Positions 18,635-29,240 are shown, numbered from the stretch's first letter. The stretch: DNA of 64,000 nt from Modestobacter sp. DSM 44400 (GCF_900107175.1 NZ_FNOZ01000011.1:47008-111007); one strand, 5' to 3'. The notes: generated by a model from the sequence alone, not told the origin. A program made the numbers and translations.

Positions 18635-18930
18635 GCCCGGTCGGGCTGGAGCTGGAGGCCCACCTCGTCGACCTGGACGCCCCGGCCGTGCGGGTGCCCT
18701 GGCCGCGGGTGCGGGCCGTCGTCGACGCGCTGCCCGCACTGCCGGGCGGCAGTCGGGTGACCTGGAACCTGGCGGACAGGTGGAGCTGTCCGGGCCGCCG
18801 CCGGGCCGGGACGACGGTGCTGCCGTTGCCGCGCTACGCGTCGACCGCGCCGCTCTCGATGCGCCCCTCGGTCAGCACCGGCTTGGCCTGGCGTGTCTGG
18901 GCACCGATCCGTTGCGCCCGTCCGGCGCGG
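18635..18930 (+). pseudogene. egtA-like (glutamate-cysteine ligase) fragment
   Basis: VGLELEAHLVDLDAPAVRVP, VVDALPALPGGSRVT, then in another frame LEPGGQVELSGPP and LDAPLGQHRLGLACLGTDP match the N-terminal region of the actinobacterial glutamate-cysteine ligase EgtA of ergothioneine synthesis. There is no start codon with a ribosome site, at least one frameshift near 18765, and the sequence stops after about 100 residues of a ~420-residue family. Non-functional. Confidence 0.55.
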
Positions 18931-19525
18931 ACTTCCTCACCGAGCTGGCGGCCACCTTGCAGCCCGGGGGAGTCGTTGACGACGACGTCGGTCTGCCCAG
19001 TGTGCGCACCCAGCCGCGGGTCGACTCCCCGACCTCCGGAGCGGTCTCCGGGGCGACGACGACCTCGACCAGCTCGGAGGCCGGCACCGGGTTGAAGAAG
19101 TGCATGCCGAGGAAGCGTGCCGGCCGCTACAGCGCCGCGGCGAGCTCGGTGATCGACAGCGAGGACGTGTTGGTCGCCAGCACGACGTCGGCCCCAGCGC
19201 CGTCTCCGCCGCGGTGAGGACGGCGATCGTGAGGTCGGCCCGCTCGGGGACCGCCTCGACGACCAGGCCGGTGCCGGGGGAGAGCTCCGCCGCCGAGTCG
19301 ACGAGCGAGAGCGTGGCCCAGAACGGCGTTGACGTCTCCGGTCAACGTGCCGCGGCGGGCGGCCTCCTCCTGGCCGTCGGCGACCCGGCCGCGGGCCGCC
19401 TCGTCGGCCTCGTCGTCGGCCTCCACGACCTCCACCTGCGCGCCGACGGCCAGGAACACCTGGGCAATCCCAGCCCCCATCCGGCCGCCGCCGATCACGC
19501 CCACCCGGGCTGGGACGCCCGTCAC
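18930..19525 (-). pseudogene. 3-hydroxyacyl-CoA dehydrogenase (paaH/hbd-like), decayed
   Basis: It begins RVGVIGGGRMGAGIAQVFLA (NAD-binding GxGxxG), then drifts through several frameshifts with recognisable pieces in different frames (LTGDVNAVLGHA; GADVVLATNTSSLSITELAA). An in-frame TAG at 19129-19127 follows, then RPARFLGMHFFNPVPASELV, another shift and VVVNDSPG. The C-terminal half is gone. The TAG aligns with an acidic or small residue rather than Cys and the gene is broken elsewhere, so it is a mutation, not recoding. Confidence 0.72.
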
Positions 19526-19745
19526 GCCGACACCCCCGGCCGGTCGCGGCCCCGGCGCGTGTCAACCCACCGAGCCCGGTTCCTGAGGGTTTTGGACCCG
19601 GGCACGGATCTCCCCGGCGCCGAGAACGTGCTACGCGACACCATGCCACAAGTTGATGATGTGTAGCTCGCTGGTCGTGCTCGCGACCGACGATGGGACA
19701 GTGAGCCGCAGGGTCCGGCCCGCCACGGAGAACGGAGAGCCCGCA

Positions 19746-20606
19746 GTGCTTGACGGTCATGTGCTCGTCGACGCGCACGTCCACGTGCCGCAGCTGTCCA
19801 CGCTGGCGCCCGCCTGGGTCGACCGGGCCCGCACGTTCGGCCGGCCGGGCATTCTCGAGGAGGTCTGGGCGGCCGACGGCACGCCGAAGCCGGCGGAGCT
19901 GGACCGGTTGTTCGCCGACGAGGGCGTCGACGTCGCACTGTTGTTCTGCGAGTACAGCCCCAAGGCCACCGGCTACCAGCTGTTCGACGACCTGCTGCCC
20001 ATCGTCGAGCAGAACCCCCGCCGCTTCCGGCCGGTGGCCAACGTGAACCCGCACCTGCACTTCCCGATCGCCCGCGAACTCGAACGGCAGCTCGACCTGG
20101 GCGCGGCCGCGCTCAAGTTGCACCCCGTGCACGGCGGCTTCCGCGCCGACGACGCGGCGCTGTACCCCGCCTACGCGGTGCTGGTCGAGCGGCGGGTGCC
20201 GCTCGTCGTGCACTGCGGGACGAGCACCTTCCCGGGGTCGACCAACGCCTACGCCGACCCGGTGCACCTCGACGCGGTGCTGCGAGACTTCCCCGACCTG
20301 CAGGTGGTGCTCGCCCACGGGGGGCGCGGCTGGTGGTACGACGCGGCCGCCTTCCTCGCGGTCTCCCGCGACAACGTCTGGATCGAGCTGTCCGGCCTGC
20401 CCCCGAAGCGACTGCCGGAGTACTACAGCCGGTTCGACCTCGGCCGGCTGTCGCGCAAGTGGATCTACGGCACGGACTGGCCCGGCGTCCCCGGGCAGGC
20501 CGCCAACGCCCGCGCCGTCGCCGCGCTCGGGTTGTCCGAGGACGTCGTCCCATTGGTGCTCGGCGGCAACGCGCTCCGGGTGTACTCGGGGCTCGACCCC
20601 GCCTGA
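19746..20606 (+). CDS. Amidohydrolase-2 family metal-dependent hydrolase
   Basis: 286 residues from GTG 19746 (GGAGAG seven bases upstream); ATG 19653 is an alternative. TIM-barrel hydrolase with the N-terminal HxH (DAHVHVPQ), KLHPVHGGFRADD, HCGTSTFPGSTN, LAHGGRGWW and the late Asp in YGTDWPG. Family members decarboxylate or hydrolyse aromatic and CoA-pathway intermediates. It stands next to the box benzoate genes and a dehydrogenase pseudogene. A broken copy occurs at 36265-36536 beside paa-type fragments. The specific substrate is not clear. Confidence 0.82.
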   Translation: MLDGHVLVDAHVHVPQLSTLAPAWVDRARTFGRPGILEEVWAADGTPKPAELDRLFADEGVDVALLFCEYSPKATGYQLFDDLLPIVEQNPRRFRPVANVNPHLHFPIARELERQLDLGAAALKLHPVHGGFRADDAALYPAYAVLVERRVPLVVHCGTSTFPGSTNAYADPVHLDAVLRDFPDLQVVLAHGGRGWWYDAAAFLAVSRDNVWIELSGLPPKRLPEYYSRFDLGRLSRKWIYGTDWPGVPGQAANARAVAALGLSEDVVPLVLGGNALRVYSGLDPA

Positions 20607-20626
20607 CGCGCGGGGTCCGGCCGGTC

Positions 20627-20637
20627 GATGTGCTACA
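20627..20637. promoter_or_regulatory. GAYGTGCTACA motif, copy before the SDR gene
   Basis: GATGTGCTACA, 40 bp upstream of the SDR start, differs by one base from the GACGTGCTACA found before boxC and before the ABC substrate-binding gene. It may be an operator shared by the benzoate regulon; the call is weaker than for the other two copies. Confidence 0.35.
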
Positions 20638-20677
20638 TGGACATCGCGGCACGGTGTTCGACCCGTAGGGTGAGTGG

Positions 20678-21394
20678 ATGACGGAGAGAGGCACGGTGCT
20701 CGTCCTCGGGGGTAGCAGCGGGATCGGCGAGGCGACAGTCCGGCGCCTGGCGGCCGACGGGGTGCCGGTGCTCTTCACGCACCGCGCCGGCGCCGAGCGG
20801 GCGCAGCAGCTGTGCGCCGAGCTGGGCGCCGGGGTCCGCACCACGCACTGCGACGTCCGCGATCCCGGCTCGCTGGCCGCCGCCTTCATGGCTGCAGGGG
20901 AGGGGCTGGCCGGCGTCGTCCACTGCGCCGGCGCCTGGACCTACACCCGGCTCGCCGAGCTGACCGTCGACGAACTCGACGACGCCTGGACCCTGAACGG
21001 CCGGTCGGTGGTGCTCACCCTGCAGCACGCCGGCCGATTGCTGCCTGAGGGCGGGGCCGTCGTGGTCGTCTCGTCGGTGGCCGCCGAGCTCGCGCCGGCC
21101 CGGCAGGCCAGCTACGCCATGACCAAGGCTGCGGCCGAGGCGGCCGCGCGGGTCGCGGCGAAGGAACTGGGCAGGCAGGGGATCCGGGTGGTGGTGGTGC
21201 GGCCCGGCGCCACCGACACCCCGCAGCTGCGCTCGGGCACCAGTGAGAAGGCGATCGAGGCGATGGCCGGGGCGCCCGCGCTGCGCCGGCTGGGCACCCC
21301 CGACGACCTTGCCGGCGTGATCGCCTTCCTGCTCGGGCCGGACGCCCGCTGGGTCACCGGCACCGTCGTGGAGGCCACCGGCGGACTGCGCTGA
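20678..21394 (+). CDS. Short-chain dehydrogenase/reductase
   Basis: 238 residues. Nucleotide site GGSSGIGEATVRRL, Asp after beta3 (CDVRD), the catalytic Ser in VVVVSSVAAE, and YAMTK as the Tyr-x3-Lys pair. The C-terminus ends VTGTVVEATGGLR. The Asn of the NAG motif is replaced (HCAGAW), a common variation. It is a classical SDR oxidising or reducing a hydroxyl/keto group with NAD(P). It converges with the carbonic anhydrase gene 12 bp away. The box-like upstream motif suggests it may serve the aromatic pathway. Confidence 0.85.
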   Translation: MTERGTVLVLGGSSGIGEATVRRLAADGVPVLFTHRAGAERAQQLCAELGAGVRTTHCDVRDPGSLAAAFMAAGEGLAGVVHCAGAWTYTRLAELTVDELDDAWTLNGRSVVLTLQHAGRLLPEGGAVVVVSSVAAELAPARQASYAMTKAAAEAAARVAAKELGRQGIRVVVVRPGATDTPQLRSGTSEKAIEAMAGAPALRRLGTPDDLAGVIAFLLGPDARWVTGTVVEATGGLR

Positions 21395-21406
21395 CCGCGC
21401 TCGAGG

Positions 21407-21925
21407 TCAACCGACCCGGGTGAGCCCATCTCGGTAACGGCGGGCGTTCTCCACGTACACAGCGACGCCGTAGTCGACGGCGCGCGCGATGTCCGCCCCC
21501 GGCCGTACGCGCGCCGGTACGCCCAGCGCCCGGTGGCCGGGCGGGATCTCGGTGTCCTCCGGGACGAGTGCGCCGGCACCGACCAGCGATCCGTCGCCGA
21601 TCACGACGCGGTTGAGGACAACCGAGTTCGAGCCGATGAGGCAGCGGTTGCCGACCGTGCAACCCTCGAGGTGAGCCAGGTGGCCGACGACGCAGTCGTT
21701 CCCGATCACCGTTGGCCACTGCTCGGTCGTGTGCAGCACCGTGCCGTCCTGGATCGACGTCCGGGAGCCCACGCGGATCTCCCCGTAGTCACCGCGCAGC
21801 ACGGCCTGAGGCCAGACGCTGGCCTCAGGCCCGATCCACACCCGGCCGATCACGGTGGCCTCCGGGTGCACCCACGCGGTGGGATGGACCTCGGGGGCGA
21901 CGCCGTCGAGCGCCCAGAGAGCCAT
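21407..21925 (-). CDS. Gamma-class carbonic anhydrase-like / PaaY-type hexapeptide protein
   Basis: 172 residues with left-handed beta-helix hexapeptide repeats (IGRVWIGPEASVWPQAVLRG, RTSIQDGTVLH, VIGNDCVVGHLAHLEGCTVG). Archetypal gamma carbonic anhydrases bind zinc through three His, the last two in GHxAxLHG. Here that motif is GHLAHLEG, so the third His is Glu and an extra His lies two positions earlier. PaaY relatives act as thioesterases in aromatic CoA pathways, which fits the location. The start ATG overlaps the ferredoxin stop by one base (TGATG), making it the last gene of the box operon. Confidence 0.82.
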   Translation of the reverse strand: MALWALDGVAPEVHPTAWVHPEATVIGRVWIGPEASVWPQAVLRGDYGEIRVGSRTSIQDGTVLHTTEQWPTVIGNDCVVGHLAHLEGCTVGNRCLIGSNSVVLNRVVIGDGSLVGAGALVPEDTEIPPGHRALGVPARVRPGADIARAVDYGVAVYVENARRYRDGLTRVG

Positions 21926-22254
21926 CAGACCTCGGCGACCAGTTCGGTGTCGATGCCGATCCTCCCCACCTTGGTGGCGCCACCGGGACTGCCCAGTGGG
22001 GCGTCGCGGCCCGGCAGCGGCTCGATGAAGAAACGTCGGTTGTCGGCGATGTGCGGCTCGTTCTCCGGGCTCACCCGACGGTCCTGCGAGATCGCCTCGA
22101 CCGGGCAGACCGGCTCACAGGCGCCGCAGTCGATGCACTCCTTGGGGTTGATGTAGAGCTTGCGGTCGCCCTCGTAGATGCAGTCGACCGGGCACTCCTC
22201 GACGCAGGACATGTCGGTGGTGTTGATGCACTCGGCGCCGATGACGTAGGGCAC
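21925..22254 (-). CDS. 7Fe-8S ferredoxin
   Basis: 109 residues, [16 protein letters not shown] at the start. Cluster motifs [13 protein letters not shown] and [16 protein letters not shown] bind one [3Fe-4S] and one [4Fe-4S]. This is the common actinobacterial FdxA type. It lies 27 bp after the FNR-like flavoprotein and one base from the carbonic-anhydrase-like gene. With no boxA found, this ferredoxin and the flavoprotein are the obvious electron chain from NAD(P)H to the BoxB di-iron oxygenase. Confidence 0.9.
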   Translation of the reverse strand: MPYVIGAECINTTDMSCVEECPVDCIYEGDRKLYINPKECIDCGACEPVCPVEAISQDRRVSPENEPHIADNRRFFIEPLPGRDAPLGSPGGATKVGRIGIDTELVAEV

Positions 22255-22281
22255 GGGATGTCTCCTCGGGTGCGGTCGGGC

Positions 22282-23349
22282 TCAGGCGGGGGCGCCGGCG
22301 CCGATGCCGGCGGGGTCGTCGCTGCTGTGGCCTGGGAAGAGCGGCTGGTCGGGGTCGAGATAGGTGGCGGCGTTGTTCACGGCCGTGGCTGCTTCGCCGA
22401 AACCTACCGAGATCAGCCGGACCTTGCCGGGGTACTCGGTGATGTCGCCGGCGGAGTAGACCCCGGACAGCGTCGTGCGCATCGCGGTGTCGACCAGGAT
22501 CTTGCGGTCGATGATGTCGATGCCCCAGGTCTCCAGCGGGCCGATGTCCGCGGTGAAGCCGAGGGCGGCGATCACGGACTGCGCCTTGTACGGGGTGACC
22601 GTGCCGTCCTTGTGCCGCACGTGGACGGTGTGCACCCGGTCCGCGCCCTCCACGGAACTCACCTGGGCATCGGTGACGACGATGGTCGGGCCCGCCTCCA
22701 TGTCGCCGACGCTGGCGGCGTGGGCGCGGAAGTTCTTGCGCCGGTGCACCAGCGTGACGGAGGCGGCGATGTCGGCTAGTGCCAGGGCCCAGTCCACCGC
22801 GCTGTCCCCGCCGCCGACGATGACGACGTCCTGCCCAGCGTGGGCCGCGAGTTCCTTGACCACGTAGGTCAGCCCGCGGCCCTCCCACTCCGCCCCGCCG
22901 GGCAACGGTCGAGGGGTGAAGGTGCCGATCCCGCCGGTGACCACGACGGCGCCGCAGCGGATGCGGGTGCCGCGGTCGGTGGTCACCAGCAGGCGGTCGC
23001 CGGGCCGGGGCCGCTGACCCGCGTCGTTGGTGAGGCTGTCGGCGCGCTCGCCGAGAACGTACACCGGGTCGAACCGGGCGGCCTGTTGCACCAACCCGGC
23101 CACCAGGTCGCGGCCCTTGATCGCCGGGAGCGCAGCCACGTCGTAGATGTTCTTCTCCGGGTACAGCGCCATCACCTGGCCGCCGGGCTCGGTCAGGCTG
23201 TCGACGATCGCCGTGCGCAGTCCGCGGAACCCGGCGTAGTAGGCGGCGTACAGGCCGGCCGGGCCGGCCCCGACGACGAGCAGGTCGACCTCGACCTTGC
23301 GGCCCGTGCCTGCTGCGTCGGTCGGGGTCAGCGTGTCCGTGGCGGTCAT
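22282..23349 (-). CDS. Thioredoxin-reductase-like ferredoxin-NAD(P) reductase
   Basis: 355 residues. The FAD site VVGAGPAGLYAAYYAGFRG, NAD(P) site VVIVGGGDSAVDWALAL with HRRKNFRAH, and the C-terminal GVYSAGDITEYPGKVRLISV are those of the type-2 ferredoxin/flavodoxin reductases. The CxxC of true thioredoxin reductases is absent. ATG 23349 overlaps the ligase stop (ATGA), so it is translationally coupled to benzoate activation. In box clusters of proteobacteria the reductase is BoxA (FAD plus two 4Fe-4S on one chain). Here the job is probably split between this protein and the next-door ferredoxin. Confidence 0.87.
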   Translation of the reverse strand: MTATDTLTPTDAAGTGRKVEVDLLVVGAGPAGLYAAYYAGFRGLRTAIVDSLTEPGGQVMALYPEKNIYDVAALPAIKGRDLVAGLVQQAARFDPVYVLGERADSLTNDAGQRPRPGDRLLVTTDRGTRIRCGAVVVTGGIGTFTPRPLPGGAEWEGRGLTYVVKELAAHAGQDVVIVGGGDSAVDWALALADIAASVTLVHRRKNFRAHAASVGDMEAGPTIVVTDAQVSSVEGADRVHTVHVRHKDGTVTPYKAQSVIAALGFTADIGPLETWGIDIIDRKILVDTAMRTTLSGVYSAGDITEYPGKVRLISVGFGEAATAVNNAATYLDPDQPLFPGHSSDDPAGIGAGAPA

Positions 23350-25031
23350 GCGGGGGCTCCCGGGTGGAGAGGGGCGGGAATGGTCGCACCGTCGATGCGG
23401 GCGAGGGCCATCTCGCGGACGCGGAAGCGCTGGAGCTTGCCGGTCGCCGTCTGCGGCAGTTCGTCGAAGACGAGGACGTGCCGGGGTCGCTTGAAGGCGG
23501 CCAGGCCCTCGCGGCAGTGGCTGACCAGGTCGGCGGTGGTCGTGGCAGAACCGGGGGTCAGGACTACGCACGCCACCGGCTTGTCGAGCCCGTCAACGTC
23601 GGGAACCGACACCACGACGACCTGCAGGACCTCGGAGTGCGTGCGCAGCCGTTCCTCCACCTCGGTCGGGGAGACCCAGATCCCGCCGGCCTTGATGATG
23701 TCGTCGGTGCGGCCCAGCGACGTGTAGTAGCCGTCGGCGCTGCGCACGTATGTGTCGCCGGTGCGTACCCAGGCTCCCTCGAAGACCCCGCGGGTCGTCG
23801 CGGTGCGGCACCAGTAGCCGGTGGCCGCCGAGTCGCCCTGCACGTACAGGTTGCCCGGCGTGCCGTCCGGGACGGGCTGTCCGTCGTCGTCGACGATCTT
23901 CGCCTCGTAGCCGGCCACGATCTCGCCGGTGGCCCCCGCGCGGGTACGCCCGGGGCGGCCGGAGATGAAGATGTGCAGCATCTCGGTGGAGCCGATGCCG
24001 TCGAGCATCTCCACGCCGAAGGTGCTGGTGAATCGCTCGAACAGGGGCGCCGGGAAGGCCTCGCCGGCCGAGACGCACGCCCGGACCCCGGCGAAGGAGT
24101 CGAGGGGCAGCCCGGCGGACAGCAGCGCGGCATAGTACGTGGGGCCGCCGAAGAACAACGTCGGGCGGTGTTCCTGCAGGACCCGGAGGGTGCCGGCCGG
24201 GCTGGGTCGCGACCGGTCCAGCACGGTGCTCGCGCCGACCGAGAATGGGAAGGTGAGGGTGTTGCCGAGGCCGTAGGCGAAGAAGAACTTCGCGACGGAG
24301 AAGGTGACGTCGTCCGGGCCGATGGCGAGCACGTCCTGGGCGTAGGTCTCCGCGGTGTCGCGCAGCGACCCGTGCCGGTGCATCGCCCCCTTGGGGGTGC
24401 CGGTGGTGCCGGAGGTGTAGAGCCAGAAGGCCGGGGAGTCGGGCACCGTGGGGTACGGCACGGCGACCCGGTCCAGCAGGTCGGCGCCGGCAGACACGAA
24501 CGTGTCCCAGTCGCGGACCCGCGTTCCGGCGACGTCGGGCAGCGGGTCGTTGGTCAGGACCACGACGTCGGCGAGGTCCGGCAGGCCGCCGACCGCGGGC
24601 GCCAGTGCAGCGAACTCCGAGCTCACGACCAGCATCCGCGCCCGGCTGTCCCGGGCGATCAGGCCGATGTCCTTGGGCTTGAGCATCGTGCTGACCGGCA
24701 CGGGCACCGCACCGATCCGCATGCCGGCCAGGAAGGCGGTGAGCAACTCCGGGCTGTCACCCAGGCAGAGCAGCAGGCGCTCCTCGGGGCGGACGCCGGA
24801 GGCGAGCAGCGCGGCGGCGAACCGGTGCACCTCCGCTTCGAGCTGACCGTAGCTGAGCGTGCGGACACTGCCGTCAAGGTCGACGGCGGTGATCGCCCGC
24901 CGGTCGGGCGTCGCGAGGGCGTGCCGGGTCACCAGCCACTCAGCGGCGTTGAAGCTCTCGTGTCGTGAGGAGGTCGCGGTGTCGGCCGGCAGGCCGGGGT
25001 GCGCGGGCGGTGCGGTGTCGAGGATGGCCAC
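23346..25031 (-). CDS. bclA: Benzoate-CoA ligase family protein
   Basis: 561 residues of the ANL superfamily. A3 loop YTSGTTGTPKGAMHRH at 205-220, the aromatic-acid pocket region FFFAYGLGNTLTFPF, GIGSTEMLHIF, hinge YVRSADGYYTSLGRTDDIIK and A10 Lys in TATGKLQRFRV. The AYGLGN and GSTEMLHIF segments are characteristic of benzoate and hydroxybenzoate CoA ligases. It forms benzoyl-CoA from benzoate, ATP and CoA, the substrate of BoxB. ATG 25031. It lies 162 bp after boxB across a hairpin and four bases into the reductase gene. Confidence 0.9.
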   Translation of the reverse strand: MAILDTAPPAHPGLPADTATSSRHESFNAAEWLVTRHALATPDRRAITAVDLDGSVRTLSYGQLEAEVHRFAAALLASGVRPEERLLLCLGDSPELLTAFLAGMRIGAVPVPVSTMLKPKDIGLIARDSRARMLVVSSEFAALAPAVGGLPDLADVVVLTNDPLPDVAGTRVRDWDTFVSAGADLLDRVAVPYPTVPDSPAFWLYTSGTTGTPKGAMHRHGSLRDTAETYAQDVLAIGPDDVTFSVAKFFFAYGLGNTLTFPFSVGASTVLDRSRPSPAGTLRVLQEHRPTLFFGGPTYYAALLSAGLPLDSFAGVRACVSAGEAFPAPLFERFTSTFGVEMLDGIGSTEMLHIFISGRPGRTRAGATGEIVAGYEAKIVDDDGQPVPDGTPGNLYVQGDSAATGYWCRTATTRGVFEGAWVRTGDTYVRSADGYYTSLGRTDDIIKAGGIWVSPTEVEERLRTHSEVLQVVVVSVPDVDGLDKPVACVVLTPGSATTTADLVSHCREGLAAFKRPRHVLVFDELPQTATGKLQRFRVREMALARIDGATIPAPLHPGAPA

Positions 25032-25117
25032 GCTGGGAGTCCCTTCAGTGCCGAGGAGCCGCTCCGGCTGGGTCCGGTACCGGCGGTGCTGCCGATGGAG
25101 TGCCGGGCGTCATGGCC

Positions 25118-25147
25118 GCGGCCGGGCCATGGAGAGGGCCCGGCCGC
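25118..25147 (-). terminator. Hairpin between boxB and the ligase gene (partial terminator or processing site)
   Basis: GCGGCCGGGCC and its perfect complement (11 bp) close an eight-base loop at 25129-25136. It lies about 46 bases downstream of the boxB stop and 86 bases before the ligase start, in the only long gap of the box operon. Without a U tract it may attenuate or mark an mRNA cleavage site rather than fully terminate. Confidence 0.45.
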
Positions 25148-25193
25148 GACCTTCGGGTGCGCCGTTCACACGCGCACCCGACCGGCGATGAAC

Positions 25194-26675
25194 TCAGAAG
25201 CGGACGTAGTCGTACTCGACCGGCAGGGAGTTGATGCCGACCGACGGCGGCGAGATCCAGCCGGCGAACTCACCCGTCTCGTAGTGCGGCACCATCAGCT
25301 CGGCAACCTGGGCCCGGTCCTCGGGGCTGGGCAGGTACCCGCCGACCGTCCGCTCCCACGTGGCGTCGTCCACGATCTCGCCCGCTGGTGTGACGTTGTG
25401 GCTGGCGAACACCCCGACCTTGCGGTTGAACCCCTGGTGGGGGACGGTCAGCCGCTCGTCGAGCCCGGCCTCCTCCAGCTCCTGGTTCCACCGCTTGACG
25501 CCGTTCTCGCAGTCGGCCGCGTACTCGTTGCGGAGGTCGAGGTTGAGCGCGGTGAGCATCGGCACGGTACGGGTGCTCATCTTCCCGTCCTCGATGAGCG
25601 GAACGTCCATCGTGAGGTCGTGCAGCACGTGGTCGTCCTTGCGACGGGTCTCCATCCAGCGGCCCTTGAGCCCGGAGGTGTAGTACCCGGCCACGTTGGA
25701 CGACGTCTCGGAGCCGAAGAGGTCCATCGACACCGAGTACTGGAAGTTCAAGTACTTCTGGATGACCGACAGTGGGATGCCGCCGTACTCCCAGATGTCG
25801 TCCGTGCCGTGCTGCTTCATCAGCTCGGCGGTCCGCTGGACGGTGCGCTGCACGCCGGTGGTCCCGACGAACATGTGGTGCGCCTCTTCCTTGAGCATGA
25901 ACTCGCAGGTGCGGGCCAGCGGATCGAAGGCGCTCTCCTTCAGCGTGCCGAGCTGGTACTTGCCGTCCCGGTCGGTGAAATAGGTGAACATGAAGAACTG
26001 CAGCCAGTCGGTGGTCTCCTCGTTGAAGGCCCCGAGGATGCGAGGGCTGTCAAAGTCGCCGGAGTTGCGCTTGAGCAGCTGCTCGGCCTCTTCGCGCCCG
26101 TCCTTCCCGAAGTAGGCCTGCAGCAGGTACACCATCGCCCACAGGTGCCGGCCCTCCTCCACGTTCACCTGGAAGAGGTTGCGCATGTCGTAGAGCGAGG
26201 GCGCGGTCATGCCCAGGTGCCGCTGCTGCTCGACCGAGGCGGGCTCGGTGTCGCCCTGGACGGTGATCAGTCGCCGGAGGTCGGAGCGGTACTCGCCCGG
26301 TATCTCCTGCCAGGCAGGTTCGCCCTTGTGCTGGCCGAAGCTGATCTTCCGGTCGGGGTCCTGTTCGGCGAGGAAGATGCCCCATCGGTAATCCTCCATC
26401 GGTACCCGATCGAAGTGCGCCCAGCCGTCCCGGCCGACCGCGACGGCGGTGCGCAGGTAGACGTCGTGCGTCGGGATGGACGGGCCGAGGTTCTTCCACC
26501 AGTCCAGGAACTTCGGCTGCCAGCTCTCCAGGGCGCGCTGTAGCTTCCGGTCGTTCTTCAGGTTGACGTTGTTCGGGATCTTCTCGCTGTAGTCGATCTT
26601 CGACACCGGACCGGTGGGGGTGGGGGCTTCGCCCGTGACCGTCCCGGTCGAGGGGGTGCTCTCAGTCGTGGTCAT
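25194..26675 (-). CDS. boxB: Benzoyl-CoA 2,3-epoxidase oxygenase component BoxB
   Basis: 493 residues, the normal size. Di-iron ligand motifs of the ferritin-like fold are EEGRH at 173-177 and EEAHH at 263-267; the N-terminal KIDYSEKIPNNVNL and DRKLQRALESWQPKFLDWW are highly typical. It uses O2 and two electrons to form 2,3-epoxybenzoyl-CoA in the cytoplasm. It starts at ATG 26675, three bases after the boxC stop, in the order boxC-boxB-ligase-reductase-ferredoxin-PaaY-like. The electron donor is inferred to be the local ferredoxin. Confidence 0.95.
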   Translation of the reverse strand: MTTTESTPSTGTVTGEAPTPTGPVSKIDYSEKIPNNVNLKNDRKLQRALESWQPKFLDWWKNLGPSIPTHDVYLRTAVAVGRDGWAHFDRVPMEDYRWGIFLAEQDPDRKISFGQHKGEPAWQEIPGEYRSDLRRLITVQGDTEPASVEQQRHLGMTAPSLYDMRNLFQVNVEEGRHLWAMVYLLQAYFGKDGREEAEQLLKRNSGDFDSPRILGAFNEETTDWLQFFMFTYFTDRDGKYQLGTLKESAFDPLARTCEFMLKEEAHHMFVGTTGVQRTVQRTAELMKQHGTDDIWEYGGIPLSVIQKYLNFQYSVSMDLFGSETSSNVAGYYTSGLKGRWMETRRKDDHVLHDLTMDVPLIEDGKMSTRTVPMLTALNLDLRNEYAADCENGVKRWNQELEEAGLDERLTVPHQGFNRKVGVFASHNVTPAGEIVDDATWERTVGGYLPSPEDRAQVAELMVPHYETGEFAGWISPPSVGINSLPVEYDYVRF

Positions 26676-26678
26676 GGG

Positions 26679-28406
<1,728 letters not shown>

Positions 28407-28460
28407 GCTGCCTCCAGGGCTCACATGCGAGGGAGTCTCGCGGGCTTCCGGGTCAATCCT

Positions 28461-28471
28461 GACGTGCTACA
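28461..28471. promoter_or_regulatory. GACGTGCTACA motif before boxC
   Basis: An 11-base sequence located 55 bp upstream of the boxC start and repeated exactly at 34088-34098 before the importer's binding-protein gene, in the same orientation relative to both leftward genes. Here it extends into TGCTACACGGAATAGTGCA, which is imperfectly palindromic. Probable binding site of the benzoate regulator, perhaps the PaaX-family protein. Confidence 0.5.
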
Positions 28472-28589
28472 CGGAATAGTGCAACCCGTCAGTCGAGTGT
28501 AGACATGCGGATTCTTGACTCTTCCTCGATCCGGCGGCCATCTGCGAGGCTGGGGCCGGTCCAGGACGGGCCGACCGGGAGGAGTCGAC

Positions 28590-29240
28590 ATGGTGACGGT
28601 GGACGCGGGAACAGCTCGACTGCGCTGGGCGAAGGAGGAGGACCCACGCTGGGACGCCGACCGGGAACGGGTCTTCGGCACCGTTCCGGAGGGTGTCTTC
28701 CGCGCCGAGGAGCGGCGCCCCGGCGACCGGCTGTCCGGTGACTGGTGGCGGGTCGAAAGTCCCGACGGGGTCATTGGGTACGGCTGGCTGGACGACGTGT
28801 GGGGGGACGCGGAGATCCTGCTGGCCATCGAGGCCGACGCCCGCGGCACCGGGGCGGGGGCCTTCGCGCTCGCCCGGCTGGAGGAGGAGGCCGCCGCACG
28901 CGGCCTCAACTACGTGCTCAATGTGGTGCGTGACACGCATCCGGAACGAGACGCGGTGGTCGCGTGGTTCCAGGCCCGGGGGTTTGCCGGCACCGAGGAC
29001 GGCCGGCTGCGCAAGCAGGTGAGCGACCGGGGACGCGACATCGGGCAGCACCAGCGTGGTCGGCCCGGCACAGGTCGGGCTGCGGAGCCCGACGAGGCGC
29101 GGCGCGCCCGGTACGTGGCCGAGCGGGACCGCGCCGTCGGCCGGCCGCGGTCGGACGCCCCTGACGCGGACGGCGAACCGCTCGGACCTGGCGCGGAGGA
29201 GCAGGGCGGCTACGTCGACCAGGAGCAGCACCGCTTCTGA
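28590..29240 (+). CDS. GNAT-family N-acetyltransferase with a polar C-terminal tail
   Basis: 216 residues; ATG 28590 follows GGAGGAG by five bases. Residues ~1-145 form the acetyltransferase fold: ARLRWAKEEDPRWDADRERV, GYGWLDDVWGDAEILLAIE, and the acetyl-CoA loop RGTGAGAFALARLEEE. After FQARGFAGTEDGRLRKQV comes a ~65-residue tail rich in Arg, Gly, Asp and Gln (RGRPGTGRAAEPDEARRARY) that looks disordered. Substrate unknown. It is divergent from boxC and convergent with livF. Confidence 0.82.
   Translation: MVTVDAGTARLRWAKEEDPRWDADRERVFGTVPEGVFRAEERRPGDRLSGDWWRVESPDGVIGYGWLDDVWGDAEILLAIEADARGTGAGAFALARLEEEAAARGLNYVLNVVRDTHPERDAVVAWFQARGFAGTEDGRLRKQVSDRGRDIGQHQRGRPGTGRAAEPDEARRARYVAERDRAVGRPRSDAPDADGEPLGPGAEEQGGYVDQEQHRF

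Noticed and set aside
19127..19129. In-frame TAG in the hydroxyacyl-CoA dehydrogenase-like sequence as a third UAG-selenocysteine site
   Set aside because: The aligned residue in the family is acidic or small, not Cys, the gene has several frameshifts, and I see no stem-loop after it. It is a pseudogene mutation.
25118..25147. Boundary of two separate operons between boxB and the ligase
   Set aside because: The hairpin is strong, but gene order, strand and pathway are continuous and there is no evident new promoter. I kept it as a partial terminator or processing site.
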